64,000 nt of DNA from Corynebacterium testudinoris (GTDB lineage Bacteria; Actinomycetota; Actinomycetes; Mycobacteriales; Mycobacteriaceae). This document shows, piece after piece, positions 1-8,584 of the stretch (its first letter is position 1; every line of letters begins with the position of its first letter). The notes under the pieces are model-generated. The model made no database searches, was not told where the DNA came from, and was given only the letters and a program-made list of their open reading frames with translations. The translations under genes and the position numbers were made by a program. The stretch spans positions 2,604,001 through 2,668,000 of the forward strand of contig NZ_CP011545.1 in NCBI RefSeq assembly GCF_001021045.1, in the 5' to 3' direction.

Positions 1-1267
1 GCGCCAACTGAGTCAACAGCCGATCGCGGTCGCCCTGGTAACCATCCCACTGGTCGACGTTAATGGGGGTGCCCGCCAGGTCGACACCAACCAAGCTCAG
101 AAGATGGCTTTTCACCTCAGGCGCGAGGTCGATGAGGTTGAGCGGGGCCATCATCACCGATGTCCCGATGAGGTTCCAGCGCGTCGACGCTGTGGCTAAC
201 CGTGCCGACAGCCAGTTGAACTGTTCCGAGCCCATGATCGTGCGATCATCGCCGCGCGACTGAGGATTATGCAGGCCAGGGGCACTCCGATAGAAGCGAA
301 GATCGAGCATATGTAGCTCAGCCAGGGTGCCACAGCGCAGCGTGCGGTAGATGTGACCTCCGCGCGAGGGGGACGTCCCGCGCACCGGCAACCATTCCAG
401 GTAGGCCTGCATGGCGTGATCACGCCGCTCGCCCCACTCGCCCTTCGCCCCGGTGTGTTTGTCCGCCCCACCGGCCCAGGCGTTGTTGGCAATCTCATGA
501 TCATCCCAGGTCACCACCCAGGGCAGGGCGGCGTGTGCGGCCTGGAGATCAGCGTCCCGCCGGTAGTGGCCGTAGCGCGAACGATAGTCCGCCAGGGTGG
601 TCAATTCCCACGCCGGCACATGCGGGCGCACGACCCCGTGCTTGCCGGCGTATTCCCCTGAGGCGTATTCGTACAGGTAGTCGCCCATGTGCACGGCCAC
701 ATCGATCTCCCCCGCGTGCGCCCGGCGCGCAATGTCCGCGTAGGCGCCGAAGTAGCCGGATTCGTAGTTCGCGCAGGAGCACACGGCCAGGCGCCACTGG
801 CCTGGGTCGGTGTCATCGCTGGGGTGCGTCCGCGTGCGCCCCACCGCCGACATCTCCCCGGCAACCTCCCCGCTGAGCGCGGTGAAGCGATAGAAGTACG
901 TCGTCGCAGGCTCCAGGTGAAAGGGATCGACATGCACGGTGTGATCACTGGCGGCGGTCGCGGTCACCGTTCCGGCCCGCTCCACCACGCGGAAATCCTC
1001 GTCCCGGGCGATCTCCCAGCCAACGTCGACGGCTGGCCCCAGCCCGGAGCCGGGCGTCGCCTCCGGGGTGGGCGTTACCCGTGTCCACAGGATTACCGAC
1101 GTCGGCAGCGGGTCACCCGAGGCGACCCCATGGAGGAATGCCCGGGGCTCGCTCGCCGTGGACACCCCTGGCACTGCCATCGCCGCCCCGGCAAGGAGGG
1201 TGCCCTGCAGCAGCCCTCGCCGGGTAAGTTGTCGCTGTCCGCGCTGATCATTGGTAGTCACGGCCAC
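1..1267 (-). CDS. phoD: PhoD-family alkaline phosphatase/phosphodiesterase, 3' end cut by the window edge
   Basis: Translating the minus strand from a GTG at 1267 (GTG at 1261 also possible) gives an exported metallophosphoesterase. The N-terminus carries a Tat signal (TRRGLLQG followed by an alanine-rich hydrophobic stretch ending near STAS). A fibronectin-like PhoD N-terminal domain follows (FLHGVASGDPLP, VILWTRVTP). The catalytic domain shows VHMGDYLYEY, WDDHEIANNAW and a histidine-containing region, as in calcium/iron-dependent PhoD enzymes. PhoD releases phosphate from phosphomonoesters or diesters outside the cytoplasm. A GAGGGCGG stretch precedes the start. The C-terminus lies beyond base 1. 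It is divergent from the HAD gene. The family is clear; the substrate is unknown. Confidence 0.85.
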   Translation of the reverse strand, partial: MAVTTNDQRGQRQLTRRGLLQGTLLAGAAMAVPGVSTASEPRAFLHGVASGDPLPTSVILWTRVTPTPEATPGSGLGPAVDVGWEIARDEDFRVVERAGTVTATAASDHTVHVDPFHLEPATTYFYRFTALSGEVAGEMSAVGRTRTHPSDDTDPGQWRLAVCSCANYESGYFGAYADIARRAHAGEIDVAVHMGDYLYEYASGEYAGKHGVVRPHVPAWELTTLADYRSRYGHYRRDADLQAAHAALPWVVTWDDHEIANNAWAGGADKHTGAKGEWGERRDHAMQAYLEWLPVRGTSPSRGGHIYRTLRCGTLAELHMLDLRFYRSAPGLHNPQSRGDDRTIMGSEQFNWLSARLATASTRWNLIGTSVMMAPLNLIDLAPEVKSHLLSLVGVDLAGTPINVDQWDGYQGDRDRLLTQLA

Positions 1268-1354
1268 ATTGTCACCCGCCCTCAGGCGGATCGGGCTCTA
1301 CATGAAGGACATCTCATGCCCGCTTCACGTGGCGCTCGCCTACGCTGTGGCCTT

Positions 1355-2038
1355 ATGTACCGTGCAGTTCTCTTTGACCTCGACGGCACGCTCGTCGATC
1401 ACGCCAGCGCCGCCCGCATCGGCGTTGACGCCTGGTGCCAGACGTTGGGTCTGCCCACGGGCCAATGGCAGCGTTGGCATGAGATCGAGCAGAAGTGGTT
1501 CACCCGCTTCGAAAACGGGGAGGTCAGCCACGTCGGCCAGCGGGTCGAGCGTTGCAAGGAGTTCCTCGGCCGCCCTTCGCTCACCGACGACGAGGCCCTC
1601 GAGCTGTACGAGGGATACCTGAGCGTTTATCGCTCCCAGTGGCGCGCCTACGACGATGCCCGGCCGGCCCTCACAGCGGCGCTCGACGCGGGGGTGCGCG
1701 TGGGCATCCTCACCAATGGTGCGGAAAAGCTGCAGCGTGCGAAGCTTGAACGCACAGGATTGCTTATCGACGCCGTCCTACTCATCGCCACCGTCGAGCT
1801 CGGCGTCGCCAAACCCCATCCGGCGGCATACGCCGCCGCCCTGGAACGCTTAGGGGTGGGCGCCGAAGAAACGCTCGTGGTGGGCGATTCCTGGGCTAAC
1901 GATGTCGCGGGTCCCCGCGCCGTCGGCATCGACGCCCTGTTGTTGCAGCGGGCGGATCAACCCCGCGACCCGGCAGCCCCGCCCGATGAGCCAGCCATGG
2001 ACACCCTGGTGGGCGTGATTGACCAGCTCCGGGCCTGA
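1355..2038 (+). CDS. HAD-superfamily hydrolase (phosphoglycolate-phosphatase-like)
   Basis: A 227-residue cytoplasmic HAD phosphatase. Motif I is FDLDGTLVD at residues 7-15 with the nucleophilic aspartate. Motif II is ILTNG, motif III the lysine in GVAKPHP, and motif IV VVGDSWANDVAG. A helical cap separates motifs I and II, as in subfamily I members. The reading frame stays open far upstream, but homology begins at MYRAVLF, so ATG 1355 is chosen. No Shine-Dalgarno is present, and a TACGCT hexamer just upstream would fit a leaderless transcript. The gene is divergent from phoD and convergent with msrA, its stop lying 3 bp from the msrA stop. Substrate not predictable. Confidence 0.85.
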   Translation: MYRAVLFDLDGTLVDHASAARIGVDAWCQTLGLPTGQWQRWHEIEQKWFTRFENGEVSHVGQRVERCKEFLGRPSLTDDEALELYEGYLSVYRSQWRAYDDARPALTAALDAGVRVGILTNGAEKLQRAKLERTGLLIDAVLLIATVELGVAKPHPAAYAAALERLGVGAEETLVVGDSWANDVAGPRAVGIDALLLQRADQPRDPAAPPDEPAMDTLVGVIDQLRA

Positions 2039-2041
2039 TCT

Positions 2042-2713
2042 CTAATCCGGAATGCGGCACTCCACGCCGGTGGAGTGCAGCGGGCAGTAGCCATTGGGCA
2101 CCTTGTGCAGGTACTGCTGGTGCTCATCTTCGGCGAGGTAGTACGCGCCCGACGCGGTCTCCGCGAGGGTCTTCACCTCGGTGGTTACCTCGCCATAGCC
2201 GTGATCTGCGAGCTGCTCAGCATAGGAATCGACGATCGCCTGGATTTCCTGCTTCTCTTCCTCGGCGTGCTCGCCCGTGGTGTAGAAAGCCGAACGATAC
2301 TGCGTGCCCACGTCATTTCCTTGGCGCATGCCCTGGGTCGGGTCGTGTGCTTCGAGCGCGGCGACCACGATCTCCTTGAGGGAGATGACCGCCGGGTTGT
2401 AAACGACCTCGACAACCTCTGCGTGATTGGTGCGGCCTGAGCAGACTTCCCGGTAGGTGGGGTTGACCGTGGCGCCACCGGCATAACCAACGGAGGTCGA
2501 TTCCACGCCCTCCATCTGCCAGTAGATCTTCTCCACACCCCAAAAACAGCCGATACCGATGTAGAGAACCCGCTGGTCATCGCGCCACGGGCCGGTAATG
2601 GGGGTGCCCAGGACGGCATGCGGACGGGGGTGCGGCAGGACCGGCGCTCGGCCGCCCTTGAGAGCTTGGTCGGTGGGAACTAGTTCGGGAGTACGTTGAA
2701 ACATCCATGCCAT
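2042..2713 (-). CDS. msrA: Peptide-methionine (S)-S-oxide reductase MsrA
   Basis: A 223-residue MsrA that reduces methionine-S-sulfoxide in proteins using thioredoxin. The catalytic signature GCFWG is followed by [20 protein letters not shown], with the [17 protein letters not shown] block and the C-terminal [10 protein letters not shown] region that supplies a resolving cysteine. The start [12 protein letters not shown] matches the usual N-terminal extension of actinobacterial MsrA. A longer reading from 2755 would cross the promoter region of the divergent sodA and is rejected. Pairing with sodA in a divergent arrangement fits an oxidative-stress role. Confidence 0.93.
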   Translation of the reverse strand: MAWMFQRTPELVPTDQALKGGRAPVLPHPRPHAVLGTPITGPWRDDQRVLYIGIGCFWGVEKIYWQMEGVESTSVGYAGGATVNPTYREVCSGRTNHAEVVEVVYNPAVISLKEIVVAALEAHDPTQGMRQGNDVGTQYRSAFYTTGEHAEEEKQEIQAIVDSYAEQLADHGYGEVTTEVKTLAETASGAYYLAEDEHQQYLHKVPNGYCPLHSTGVECRIPD

Positions 2714-2758
2714 GAGCCCACTGTAGTACCAGTTGAAACCAATTTGGGAACACAATCG

Positions 2759-2786
2759 TTGCCGATTTCTCGAACTTGCCTATCAT
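2759..2786 (+). promoter_or_regulatory. Probable sodA promoter
   Basis: TTGCCG at 2759-2764 and TATCAT at 2781-2786 are separated by 16 bp and lie about 55 bp upstream of the sodA start, within the msrA-sodA divergent region. Seen by eye; no start site has been mapped. Confidence 0.5.
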
Positions 2787-2839
2787 GGGGAGCAGCGCGC
2801 CGCCTGACGGTGCGAAGTCTACGAAAGGACGAAGAGGAA

Positions 2840-3439
2840 ATGGCTGTCTACGAACTTCCCGAGCTCGATTACGCATACGACGCTCTTGAGCCGCACATCG
2901 CGGCAGAGATCATGGAGCTGCACCACTCCAAGCACCACCAGAACTACGTCAATGGTGCCAACACCGCCCTGGAGAAGCTCGCTGATGCCCGCGAGAACGG
3001 CTACATCGGCGTCGCCGCCGCAGCCCTCTCCAAGGACCTCGCCTTCAACCTGGGTGGCCACACCAACCACTCCATCTTCTGGAAGAACCTCTCCCCCAAC
3101 GGTGGCGGCGAGCCGACCGGCGAACTGGCTGACGCCATCGTCCGCGACTTCGGTTCCTTCGACGCCTTCAAGGAGCACTTCAACGCTGCAGCACTGGGCC
3201 TCCAGGGCTCCGGCTGGGCCGTGCTTGGTTATGACCACGTCGCTGACCGCCTCGTCATCGAGCAGCTCACCGATCAGCAGGGCAACATCTCCATCAACCT
3301 GACCCCGCTGCTCATGCTCGACATGTGGGAGCATGCCTTCTACCTGCAGTACAAGAACGTCAAGGCTGATTACGTCAAGGCCGTGTGGAACGTCTTCAAC
3401 TGGGAGGACGTCGCACAGCGCTACGCCTCCGCCAAGTAG
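2840..3439 (+). CDS. sodA: Superoxide dismutase (Mn/Fe type)
   Basis: A 199-residue Mn/Fe-family superoxide dismutase that converts superoxide to peroxide and oxygen in the cytoplasm. The metal ligands are visible: the histidine in MELHHSKHH (about residue 28), the one in GHTNHSIFW (about 77), and DMWEHAFY (aspartate and histidine near 163-167). The length is typical of the family. The start ATG follows a GAAAGGAC-GAAGAGGAA Shine-Dalgarno stretch. It is monocistronic with its own promoter and a strong hairpin terminator. Metal choice (probably Mn in corynebacteria) is an inference. Confidence 0.96.
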   Translation: MAVYELPELDYAYDALEPHIAAEIMELHHSKHHQNYVNGANTALEKLADARENGYIGVAAAALSKDLAFNLGGHTNHSIFWKNLSPNGGGEPTGELADAIVRDFGSFDAFKEHFNAAALGLQGSGWAVLGYDHVADRLVIEQLTDQQGNISINLTPLLMLDMWEHAFYLQYKNVKADYVKAVWNVFNWEDVAQRYASAK

Positions 3440-3462
3440 TTCCCCCTAGCTAGAACCCCACC

Positions 3463-3494
3463 AGCCGTCGGACCTAGTGTCCGGCGGCTTTTTG
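3463..3494 (+). terminator. Rho-independent terminator of sodA
   Basis: An 11-bp GC-rich stem (AGCCGTCGGAC with GTCCGGCGGCT, one G-T pair), a short loop and a TTTTT run lie 24 bp after the sodA stop. Confidence 0.88.
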
Positions 3495-3511
3495 GCGCCC
3501 TGAGTCGGCCA

Positions 3512-3585
3512 AAACCCGCACTCGCTAACAACTTGGCCGGTTTAGAAGGAGGTTTGACCCCAGAGTTGTTAGATAGAGCGGGTTT
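3512..3585. repeat. Large imperfect inverted repeat between convergent genes
   Basis: A 21-base arm at 3512-3532 (beginning AAACCCGC and ending CTAACAAC) pairs with 3565-3585 with only three mismatches. The arms are separated by a 32-base loop that contains AGAAGGAGG. It lies between the sodA terminator and the convergent LysR gene. It has no thymidine run on either side, so it is not a classical terminator. It could be a palindromic repeat element or a small structured RNA. Confidence 0.55.
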
Positions 3586-3609
3586 CAGCCTCCTCGCTCC
3601 GGAGCAGGA

Positions 3610-4497
3610 TTAACCCACGATGAACTCCCGGAACTTGTCCACCGGCGGCGCCTCCGACGCCCCGGCGCGCCAGACCAACCCCAGTTCGCGGTGGGCGGGC
3701 GGGTCGAGGGGCCGCAGGACGATGCCTCGGGGAGCGAGGTAGGGATCATCGAGCGGTAGGAGTGCTACGCCGAGGCCGGCGGAAACGAGCCCGGCGACGG
3801 TGGTCAGCTCCATCGATTCGAAGACGAGGCGGGGGTGGAATCCAGCTTCTTCGGTGACGCGGTCGAGTAGCAGTCGGGTGCCGTAGCCGGGGAGCATGCC
3901 GACGAAGCCCTCGTCGCGGGCGTCACGGATATCAATGGGCATGGGGCCGGGTTGGGCCAATGGGTGGTCTTCGGGGATGGCCAGTGCGAGGCGCTGGACG
4001 CGGAGTTGGTGCCAGCCGATCCCGGTGCCCGCCTCGGGCGGGCGGGGGCCGACGAGGGCGAGATCGGCGGCGTCGATAAGCACTCTGTCAACGAGTTCGC
4101 GGGCGGCGCCTTGGTGGAGGCGAATGTCCACGTGGGGGTAAAGCGCGCGGTAGTCGCGGAGGAGGTCGGGGACCATCCAGGTGCCGAGCGAGTGCATGAA
4201 GTCGAGGCGGACCGTGCCGTGGGCGGGGTCCATGAGGCGGCCGACTTTGGCGGTGCCAGCGGCGAGTTCGGCGACGATGGTCCGCGCGTGGGGCAGGAAG
4301 GCGCGGCCGCGGGCGTTGAGGGCGATGCGTCGGCCGGAGCGGTCGAAGAGGTCGGCGCCGACGGCTTTTTCGATGCGCTGGATGCGGCGCGTGAGAGTGG
4401 GCTGGGACACATCGAGGAGCTCGGAGGCCTCCGTGAGGTGGCCGGATTCCGCCACGGCCAGCAGTCCCCGCAGGTCAGAGAAGGTGAAATCACTCAT
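3610..4497 (-). CDS. LysR-family transcriptional regulator
   Basis: A 295-residue LysR regulator. The N-terminal winged helix-turn-helix reads LLAVAESGHLTEASELLDVSQPTLTRRIQRIEKAVGADLF (residues 11-50). A linker helix and a periplasmic-binding-fold effector domain follow. It is divergent from an MFS exporter gene with 62 bp between the two ATGs, the classic layout in which the regulator controls its neighbour and itself. The AT-rich intergenic stretch is suited to LysR binding. The effector is unknown. No Shine-Dalgarno is evident; the start is chosen from the DNA-binding domain. Confidence 0.9.
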   Translation of the reverse strand: MSDFTFSDLRGLLAVAESGHLTEASELLDVSQPTLTRRIQRIEKAVGADLFDRSGRRIALNARGRAFLPHARTIVAELAAGTAKVGRLMDPAHGTVRLDFMHSLGTWMVPDLLRDYRALYPHVDIRLHQGAARELVDRVLIDAADLALVGPRPPEAGTGIGWHQLRVQRLALAIPEDHPLAQPGPMPIDIRDARDEGFVGMLPGYGTRLLLDRVTEEAGFHPRLVFESMELTTVAGLVSAGLGVALLPLDDPYLAPRGIVLRPLDPPAHRELGLVWRAGASEAPPVDKFREFIVG

Positions 4498-4559
4498 GCA
4501 TTTATCGTATCGAAATTGCTAAAAACACACATTTTACACATGCCTCCTGCCGAGCCACC

Positions 4560-5762
4560 ATGATGAGCATGACTCCCGAGCAGCAAGGATTACGCCGCGG
4601 CGACCGACTCTACCGCCGCGCGGTCTTTGCCATGCTCCTCGCCGGGCTCGCCTCCTTCAACGCCCTCTACGCCACGCAGGCGCTGCTGCCCACGCTTGTC
4701 GACGATCTCCGCATCACCCCTTCCGTCGCCGCCCTCACCGTCTCCGCCACGACGGGCATGCTCGCCCTGTGTATCGTGCCCGCGTCCATCCTGTCCGAGC
4801 GTTTCGGCCGCGGCCGCATCCTCATTCTCTCCGCGCTGCTGGCCACCTCCATCGGCATGCTCCTGCCACTCGCCCCCGACGGCGCATCGCTCATCTCCCT
4901 GCGCGGCCTCCAGGGTCTGGTCATCGCCGGCGTCCCGGCCGTCGCCATGGCCTGGCTCGCCGAGGAGCTCCATCCTGAGGATCTCCCGCGCGCGATGGGC
5001 ATCTACGTCGCGGGCACCTCCGTCGGTGGGTTGACCGGACGCCTCATGCCAGCCGGGCTGCTGGAGATCGTTGATTGGCGCACGTCCCTGGTCATCAGCT
5101 CCGTGATCACTTTCGCCATCGCCATTGCTATGGCCTTCCTCCTTCCTCGCCAGCGCCGTTTCGTGCCGAAGAAGATCGGCGTGCGCTCGGAGTTTTCCGC
5201 CATGGTCGGACACCTGCGCAATCCCCACCTGCTGGCGCTGTTCGTGATCGCGTTCCTGGGCATGGGCGTGTTCGTGTCCATGTACAACTTTTTCGGCTTC
5301 CGCATGATTGATCACTTCGGGCTGTCGCCCGCGCTCGTGGGCCTGGTGTTCATCATGTATCTCTCCGGCACGTGGAGCTCGGCCCGCGCCGGCGCCATTG
5401 CCTCCCGCTACGGCCGGGGCCCGACCCTGGTCACGTGCACCATTCTCATGGTCGTGAGCACGCTGGCGACTGCCTCCGGCTGGCTCCCCCTCGCCCTGAG
5501 TGGCCTGTTGGTGTTCACGGCCGCCTTCTTCGCCATGCATTCCCTGGCGTCGAGCTGGATTGGCTTGGCGGCCACCGAGCACCGCGCCGAGGCGTCGAGC
5601 ATGTACCTATTCAGCTACTACGCGGGGTCTTCGATCATCGGGGCGATGACTGGGCTCGTCTTCGCGCAGCTGTCGTGGTTCGGGTTCACGCTCACCCTCG
5701 CGGCGATTCTGCTTCTCCTCGTTGCGGTGAGCCTGTCGCTTCATCGTCGAGGTACTGCCTGA
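4560..5762 (+). CDS. MFS transporter, YnfM/AraJ-like exporter
   Basis: A 400-residue, 12-helix major facilitator protein in the cytoplasmic membrane. The family motif in loop 2-3 reads SERFGRGR. The N-terminal half has the FNALYATQALLPTL signature of the YnfM/CmlA-like drug-efflux branch, and the second half mirrors the first. Its divergent LysR neighbour probably regulates it. ATGs at 4560, 4563 and 4569 are all possible; none has a Shine-Dalgarno, so a leaderless start is likely. The 3' end overlaps the convergent nuclease gene by 71 bp. The substrate is unknown; export of a small amphipathic compound is a guess. Confidence 0.87.
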   Translation: MMSMTPEQQGLRRGDRLYRRAVFAMLLAGLASFNALYATQALLPTLVDDLRITPSVAALTVSATTGMLALCIVPASILSERFGRGRILILSALLATSIGMLLPLAPDGASLISLRGLQGLVIAGVPAVAMAWLAEELHPEDLPRAMGIYVAGTSVGGLTGRLMPAGLLEIVDWRTSLVISSVITFAIAIAMAFLLPRQRRFVPKKIGVRSEFSAMVGHLRNPHLLALFVIAFLGMGVFVSMYNFFGFRMIDHFGLSPALVGLVFIMYLSGTWSSARAGAIASRYGRGPTLVTCTILMVVSTLATASGWLPLALSGLLVFTAAFFAMHSLASSWIGLAATEHRAEASSMYLFSYYAGSSIIGAMTGLVFAQLSWFGFTLTLAAILLLLVAVSLSLHRRGTA

Positions 5763-7275
5763 TCAGCGGCGTGCCGGGCGCGCCCGCCCGCATCCACTCC
5801 CGGACTCGCGCGGTCGCTCGGCAGTCGTCTTCGTTGTAGCGCAGGAGACGGCTGCGCGTCTCCAGCGCCTGCTTATCGACGCCCCGCGCCACCCGGCGCG
5901 CATTCACCGATTCCTCACCGTCGAAATCACCGTCCGCCCACGTGTACCCCGCCACGGGCGCGACGACCTTCAGACCCAGGCCGTAGGGTCCCACGAGTTG
6001 GCGGCGCACCACGTCGAACATGTCCACCCACTCTTGCGAGCTAATGAACTCCACGACCTCGGCTTCCGTGGGGACGGTGACGTCTGTGAACCGTCGCCCG
6101 CCGAAGCGCCGGGCGCTCATCCGCATCCAGTGATTCTCCCCGTGCGCGGACCAACAATAGGCGGCGAAGGTCACGCCGTCCCGGTGGGCCTGCTCCCGTT
6201 TCTGCTCAAGCCACGCCCACAACCGCGCGAAGTTCTCTGCCTCGGCATCACCACCGAGGGGTTCCCACGTGGCGAAGGCCCGGTAGTCCTGCCCGTCGAA
6301 GGTGCCCCACAGGTACGCGCCCTGGTCGAGGTAGGCCTCCATATCGACGTCGATTTCCACGTCCGCCCGCGGGGCGTCCACGGCATCCACCCTGCGCAGC
6401 AGGGGGATGCCCTCGCGCCAAGCTTTGGCGAGGGCGGCGGGCTCGCCGAGCCAGCGGGCGTCGATAAGCTCTTGAACGGTGGTGATGCCCTGCTCGCGGA
6501 ACGGCTCCGCGCGATCGCCCGGGAGGACCAAACTGATGTCATCGAGTTCGGTCAACTCCACGTCGCAGAGCGGGCGGAAGCGACACGTGGCGCATTCCTT
6601 CACGCGACGGGGTCGGCGCGGAAGCGGCAGGTCCAGGGCCTTATCCAACGCCGGTTGGAAGGACGCGGTGCGCTCAAGGAAAGCCCTCGTCCGATCCTGG
6701 CCGATCGTCCCTCCCCACCCACTGTCCAAATCCATCTCCGCCAGCGCGCGGGCCGCCAACCCCAAGCGGTAGCCATCAATAGCGTGATGACGCAGCCGGA
6801 ACTGCCCCTCCACCGGCTCGCCCAAACCCAGCCGACCCGTGGCCAGCACCGGCGTCGAGTGCCCCTGCGCCGCCCGGGCCACGCGATGATTGCTCACAAT
6901 CACCGGCATGTACAACCCATCCGGGCGCCGAACCAGAATGTCCACCTCCACGCGCCACTGGGCAGTGCTAAACACTGCACCCGTGATGAGTGTGGCCCGC
7001 TGCGCCAATGCTTCAAGCGTGGCCAACTCGGCGGCGAACGCGTCCTCCCCCGGAATGTCGACCCTTAAGAACCGACGCGAACGGCCATCACCGAGGGCGC
7101 GGCGTTGCGGCAACAACGCCTGCACCGCCTCCCGGGCCACAAGCATCCGAGCCTGCCTCGCCTCCGCGGTGCGAGTTCGGGGGACATCCGGGTGACGCGC
7201 ACGCTGAACCAGCCGGTAACGGCAACCGACCAGATCAGACGCCGTCACCGTTGCGCAGGTTTCCGAAGCACTCAC
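5692..7275 (-). CDS. TM0106-family RecB-like nuclease
   Basis: About 527 residues from GTG 7275, a start chosen because DLVGCRYRLVQRARHPDV is the usual N-terminal block. A RecB/Cas4-like part contains WRVEVDILVRRPDG and a cysteine cluster (CATCRFRPLC) that may bind an iron-sulfur cluster. The C-terminal half resembles the RNase H-like exonuclease fold, ending in RYNEDDCRATARVREW. Proteins of this family are predicted single-strand or RNA/DNA nucleases without a well-defined cellular role. The stop codon lies 71 bp inside the convergent MFS gene. A longer reading up to 7446 would collide with the divergent DUF6474 gene. Confidence 0.82.
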   Translation of the reverse strand: MSASETCATVTASDLVGCRYRLVQRARHPDVPRTRTAEARQARMLVAREAVQALLPQRRALGDGRSRRFLRVDIPGEDAFAAELATLEALAQRATLITGAVFSTAQWRVEVDILVRRPDGLYMPVIVSNHRVARAAQGHSTPVLATGRLGLGEPVEGQFRLRHHAIDGYRLGLAARALAEMDLDSGWGGTIGQDRTRAFLERTASFQPALDKALDLPLPRRPRRVKECATCRFRPLCDVELTELDDISLVLPGDRAEPFREQGITTVQELIDARWLGEPAALAKAWREGIPLLRRVDAVDAPRADVEIDVDMEAYLDQGAYLWGTFDGQDYRAFATWEPLGGDAEAENFARLWAWLEQKREQAHRDGVTFAAYCWSAHGENHWMRMSARRFGGRRFTDVTVPTEAEVVEFISSQEWVDMFDVVRRQLVGPYGLGLKVVAPVAGYTWADGDFDGEESVNARRVARGVDKQALETRSRLLRYNEDDCRATARVREWMRAGAPGTPLIRQYLDDEATGSPQRGEAESPRG

Positions 7276-7365
7276 AATGGCGTGAGCATATCCCACTATC
7301 CCAGGTAGTGTTGAACCCGAACACCGATGAATCGCCATTAACCGGGAAGTTAAGGTCGCAATCAC

Positions 7366-8001
7366 ATGGGCATTATGAAATCGATCCGCAAAAACCGCAC
7401 AAAGGCTAAGGCAGAAATCAAGGCCGCCAAAGCCCGAGCCCGTCAAGCCGTCAAGGAAGACGCCAAGCTTGAGCTGCGCCGCGAGAAGCTACTCGCCAAA
7501 GCGGAAAAGGATCTGCTCAAGCGCGAGGCCCGCGGACTCAAAGATCGCCGCAAGCATGAGCGCAAGATGGCCGAAAACACCCTGGCCCAAATCAAGCAGG
7601 GTCGGATCAATTCTGCCAATGTCCGGCGATGGGCTGGCGCCGCCCGCCTGGCGCTGCCCCTGTTACTGCCGCTGATCTACCGCGCGATTACCGCCGGCCG
7701 TGAACAGGTCGCCGAAGCGAAGGCCCGAAAGGTCGGAGTTTCCGTGGACCAATTGGCCCGCTTTGCCGGGCACGGTTCCGAACTCAAAGCTCGCACCCAC
7801 GGCGTGCGGCAGACACTGAGCGAAGAGCAGCACTCGGCGGGGTTTGTCCGCGATGTCAAGGATCGCCTCGATGAGCTGGACAAAGCCGTCGACAACGCGG
7901 AATTCATGACCCCGGAGCAGCGCCGCCGCGCGCACAACACTATCTCGCGCGATATTGACGCGGTAACTCAGGAGATTCAGGACCGTCTTCGCCGACCGTA
8001 A
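7366..8001 (+). CDS. DUF6474 family protein, lysine/arginine-rich N-terminus
   Basis: A 211-residue protein of the actinobacterial DUF6474 family, with no established function. Residues 1-80 are strongly basic and predicted helical (repeated KAK, RREK and KAEKDLLK patterns, coiled-coil-like). A hydrophobic segment follows (ARLALPLLLPLIYRAI, about residues 92-110), then an acidic, amphipathic C-terminal half. This suggests a membrane-attached protein with a long basic cytoplasmic arm, perhaps touching nucleic acid or the cell-division machinery; that is inference. It is monocistronic with a downstream hairpin terminator. Confidence 0.8.
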   Translation: MGIMKSIRKNRTKAKAEIKAAKARARQAVKEDAKLELRREKLLAKAEKDLLKREARGLKDRRKHERKMAENTLAQIKQGRINSANVRRWAGAARLALPLLLPLIYRAITAGREQVAEAKARKVGVSVDQLARFAGHGSELKARTHGVRQTLSEEQHSAGFVRDVKDRLDELDKAVDNAEFMTPEQRRRAHNTISRDIDAVTQEIQDRLRRP

Positions 8002-8023
8002 TACGACGAGATGGCGCCCTGAG

Positions 8024-8056
8024 GAGGTGGAAGCAAAGTGGCTTTCACCTCCTTTT
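8024..8056 (+). terminator. Terminator after the DUF6474 gene
   Basis: GAGGTGGAAGC pairs with GCTTTCACCTC across a short loop (one internal mismatch) and is followed by CTTTTCT. It lies 23 bp beyond the stop. Confidence 0.8.
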
Positions 8057-8164
8057 CTCATGTGAAATGCTTGTGAAATAGTGCCGTTACCTGCCCATCT
8101 GGCAATGTGAATGTTGAAGAACTGAACTCAGTCGCCTATGTTCGAATGCGGAGTTTGGTTACTT

Positions 8165-8194
8165 TCGGCATAATGGTCGATACAGTAATATAAT
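8165..8194 (+). promoter_or_regulatory. Probable lsr2 promoter
   Basis: A perfect TATAAT (8189-8194) with a weak -35-like TTCGGC at 8165-8170, 18 bp apart, lies in a locally AT-rich stretch 48 bp upstream of the lsr2 ATG. Lsr2 proteins prefer AT-rich DNA, so self-repression at this site is plausible but unproven. Confidence 0.5.
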
Positions 8195-8242
8195 CCCCCG
8201 TTCTACCAGTACGGGCTTTCATTTCACCTTGAGGAGTTTCCC

Positions 8243-8581
8243 ATGGCACGCCGCGAAATCACCCAGTACTACGACGACATCGATGGTTCTCCGCTCTCCG
8301 CTGAGGACGTCGACTCCATTCGCTTCGCCCTCGATGGCTCGCAATACGTCGTTGATCTTTCCGCCAAGAACGCCGCCGCCTTCCGCGAGGCACTGGCCCC
8401 CTACATCAAGGTCGCCAGCCCGGCTCCGGCCCTCGGCCGCCGCGGCCGGGGCACCGGTGGAGTCAAGCGCTCCAACACCCGCAAGGTCCGCGAATGGGCC
8501 CGCGAGGAGGGAATCGCCGTTTCCGACCGCGGCACCCTGCCCGCACACGTCTACGAGGCCTACGACAAGGCCCACTCCTAA
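8243..8581 (+). CDS. lsr2: Lsr2/CgpS-like nucleoid-associated protein
   Basis: A 112-residue H-NS-like xenogeneic silencer of actinobacteria. The N-terminal oligomerisation domain (MARREITQYYDDIDGSPL onward, two beta strands and a helix to about residue 60) is joined by a glycine/arginine-rich linker to the C-terminal DNA-binding domain (KVREWAREEGIAVSDRG). In well-studied Lsr2 proteins an RGR tripeptide enters the AT minor groove; here the position reads RGT. The start follows GAGGAGTTTCCC, a good Shine-Dalgarno. It has its own promoter and converges on the response-regulator gene, the stops being only 3 bp apart. Confidence 0.92.
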   Translation: MARREITQYYDDIDGSPLSAEDVDSIRFALDGSQYVVDLSAKNAAAFREALAPYIKVASPAPALGRRGRGTGGVKRSNTRKVREWAREEGIAVSDRGTLPAHVYEAYDKAHS

Positions 8582-8584
8582 GAG

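Noticed and set aside
2714..2755. N-terminal extension of MsrA with 14 more residues
   Set aside because: It runs into the divergent sodA regulatory region and is not part of the conserved protein.
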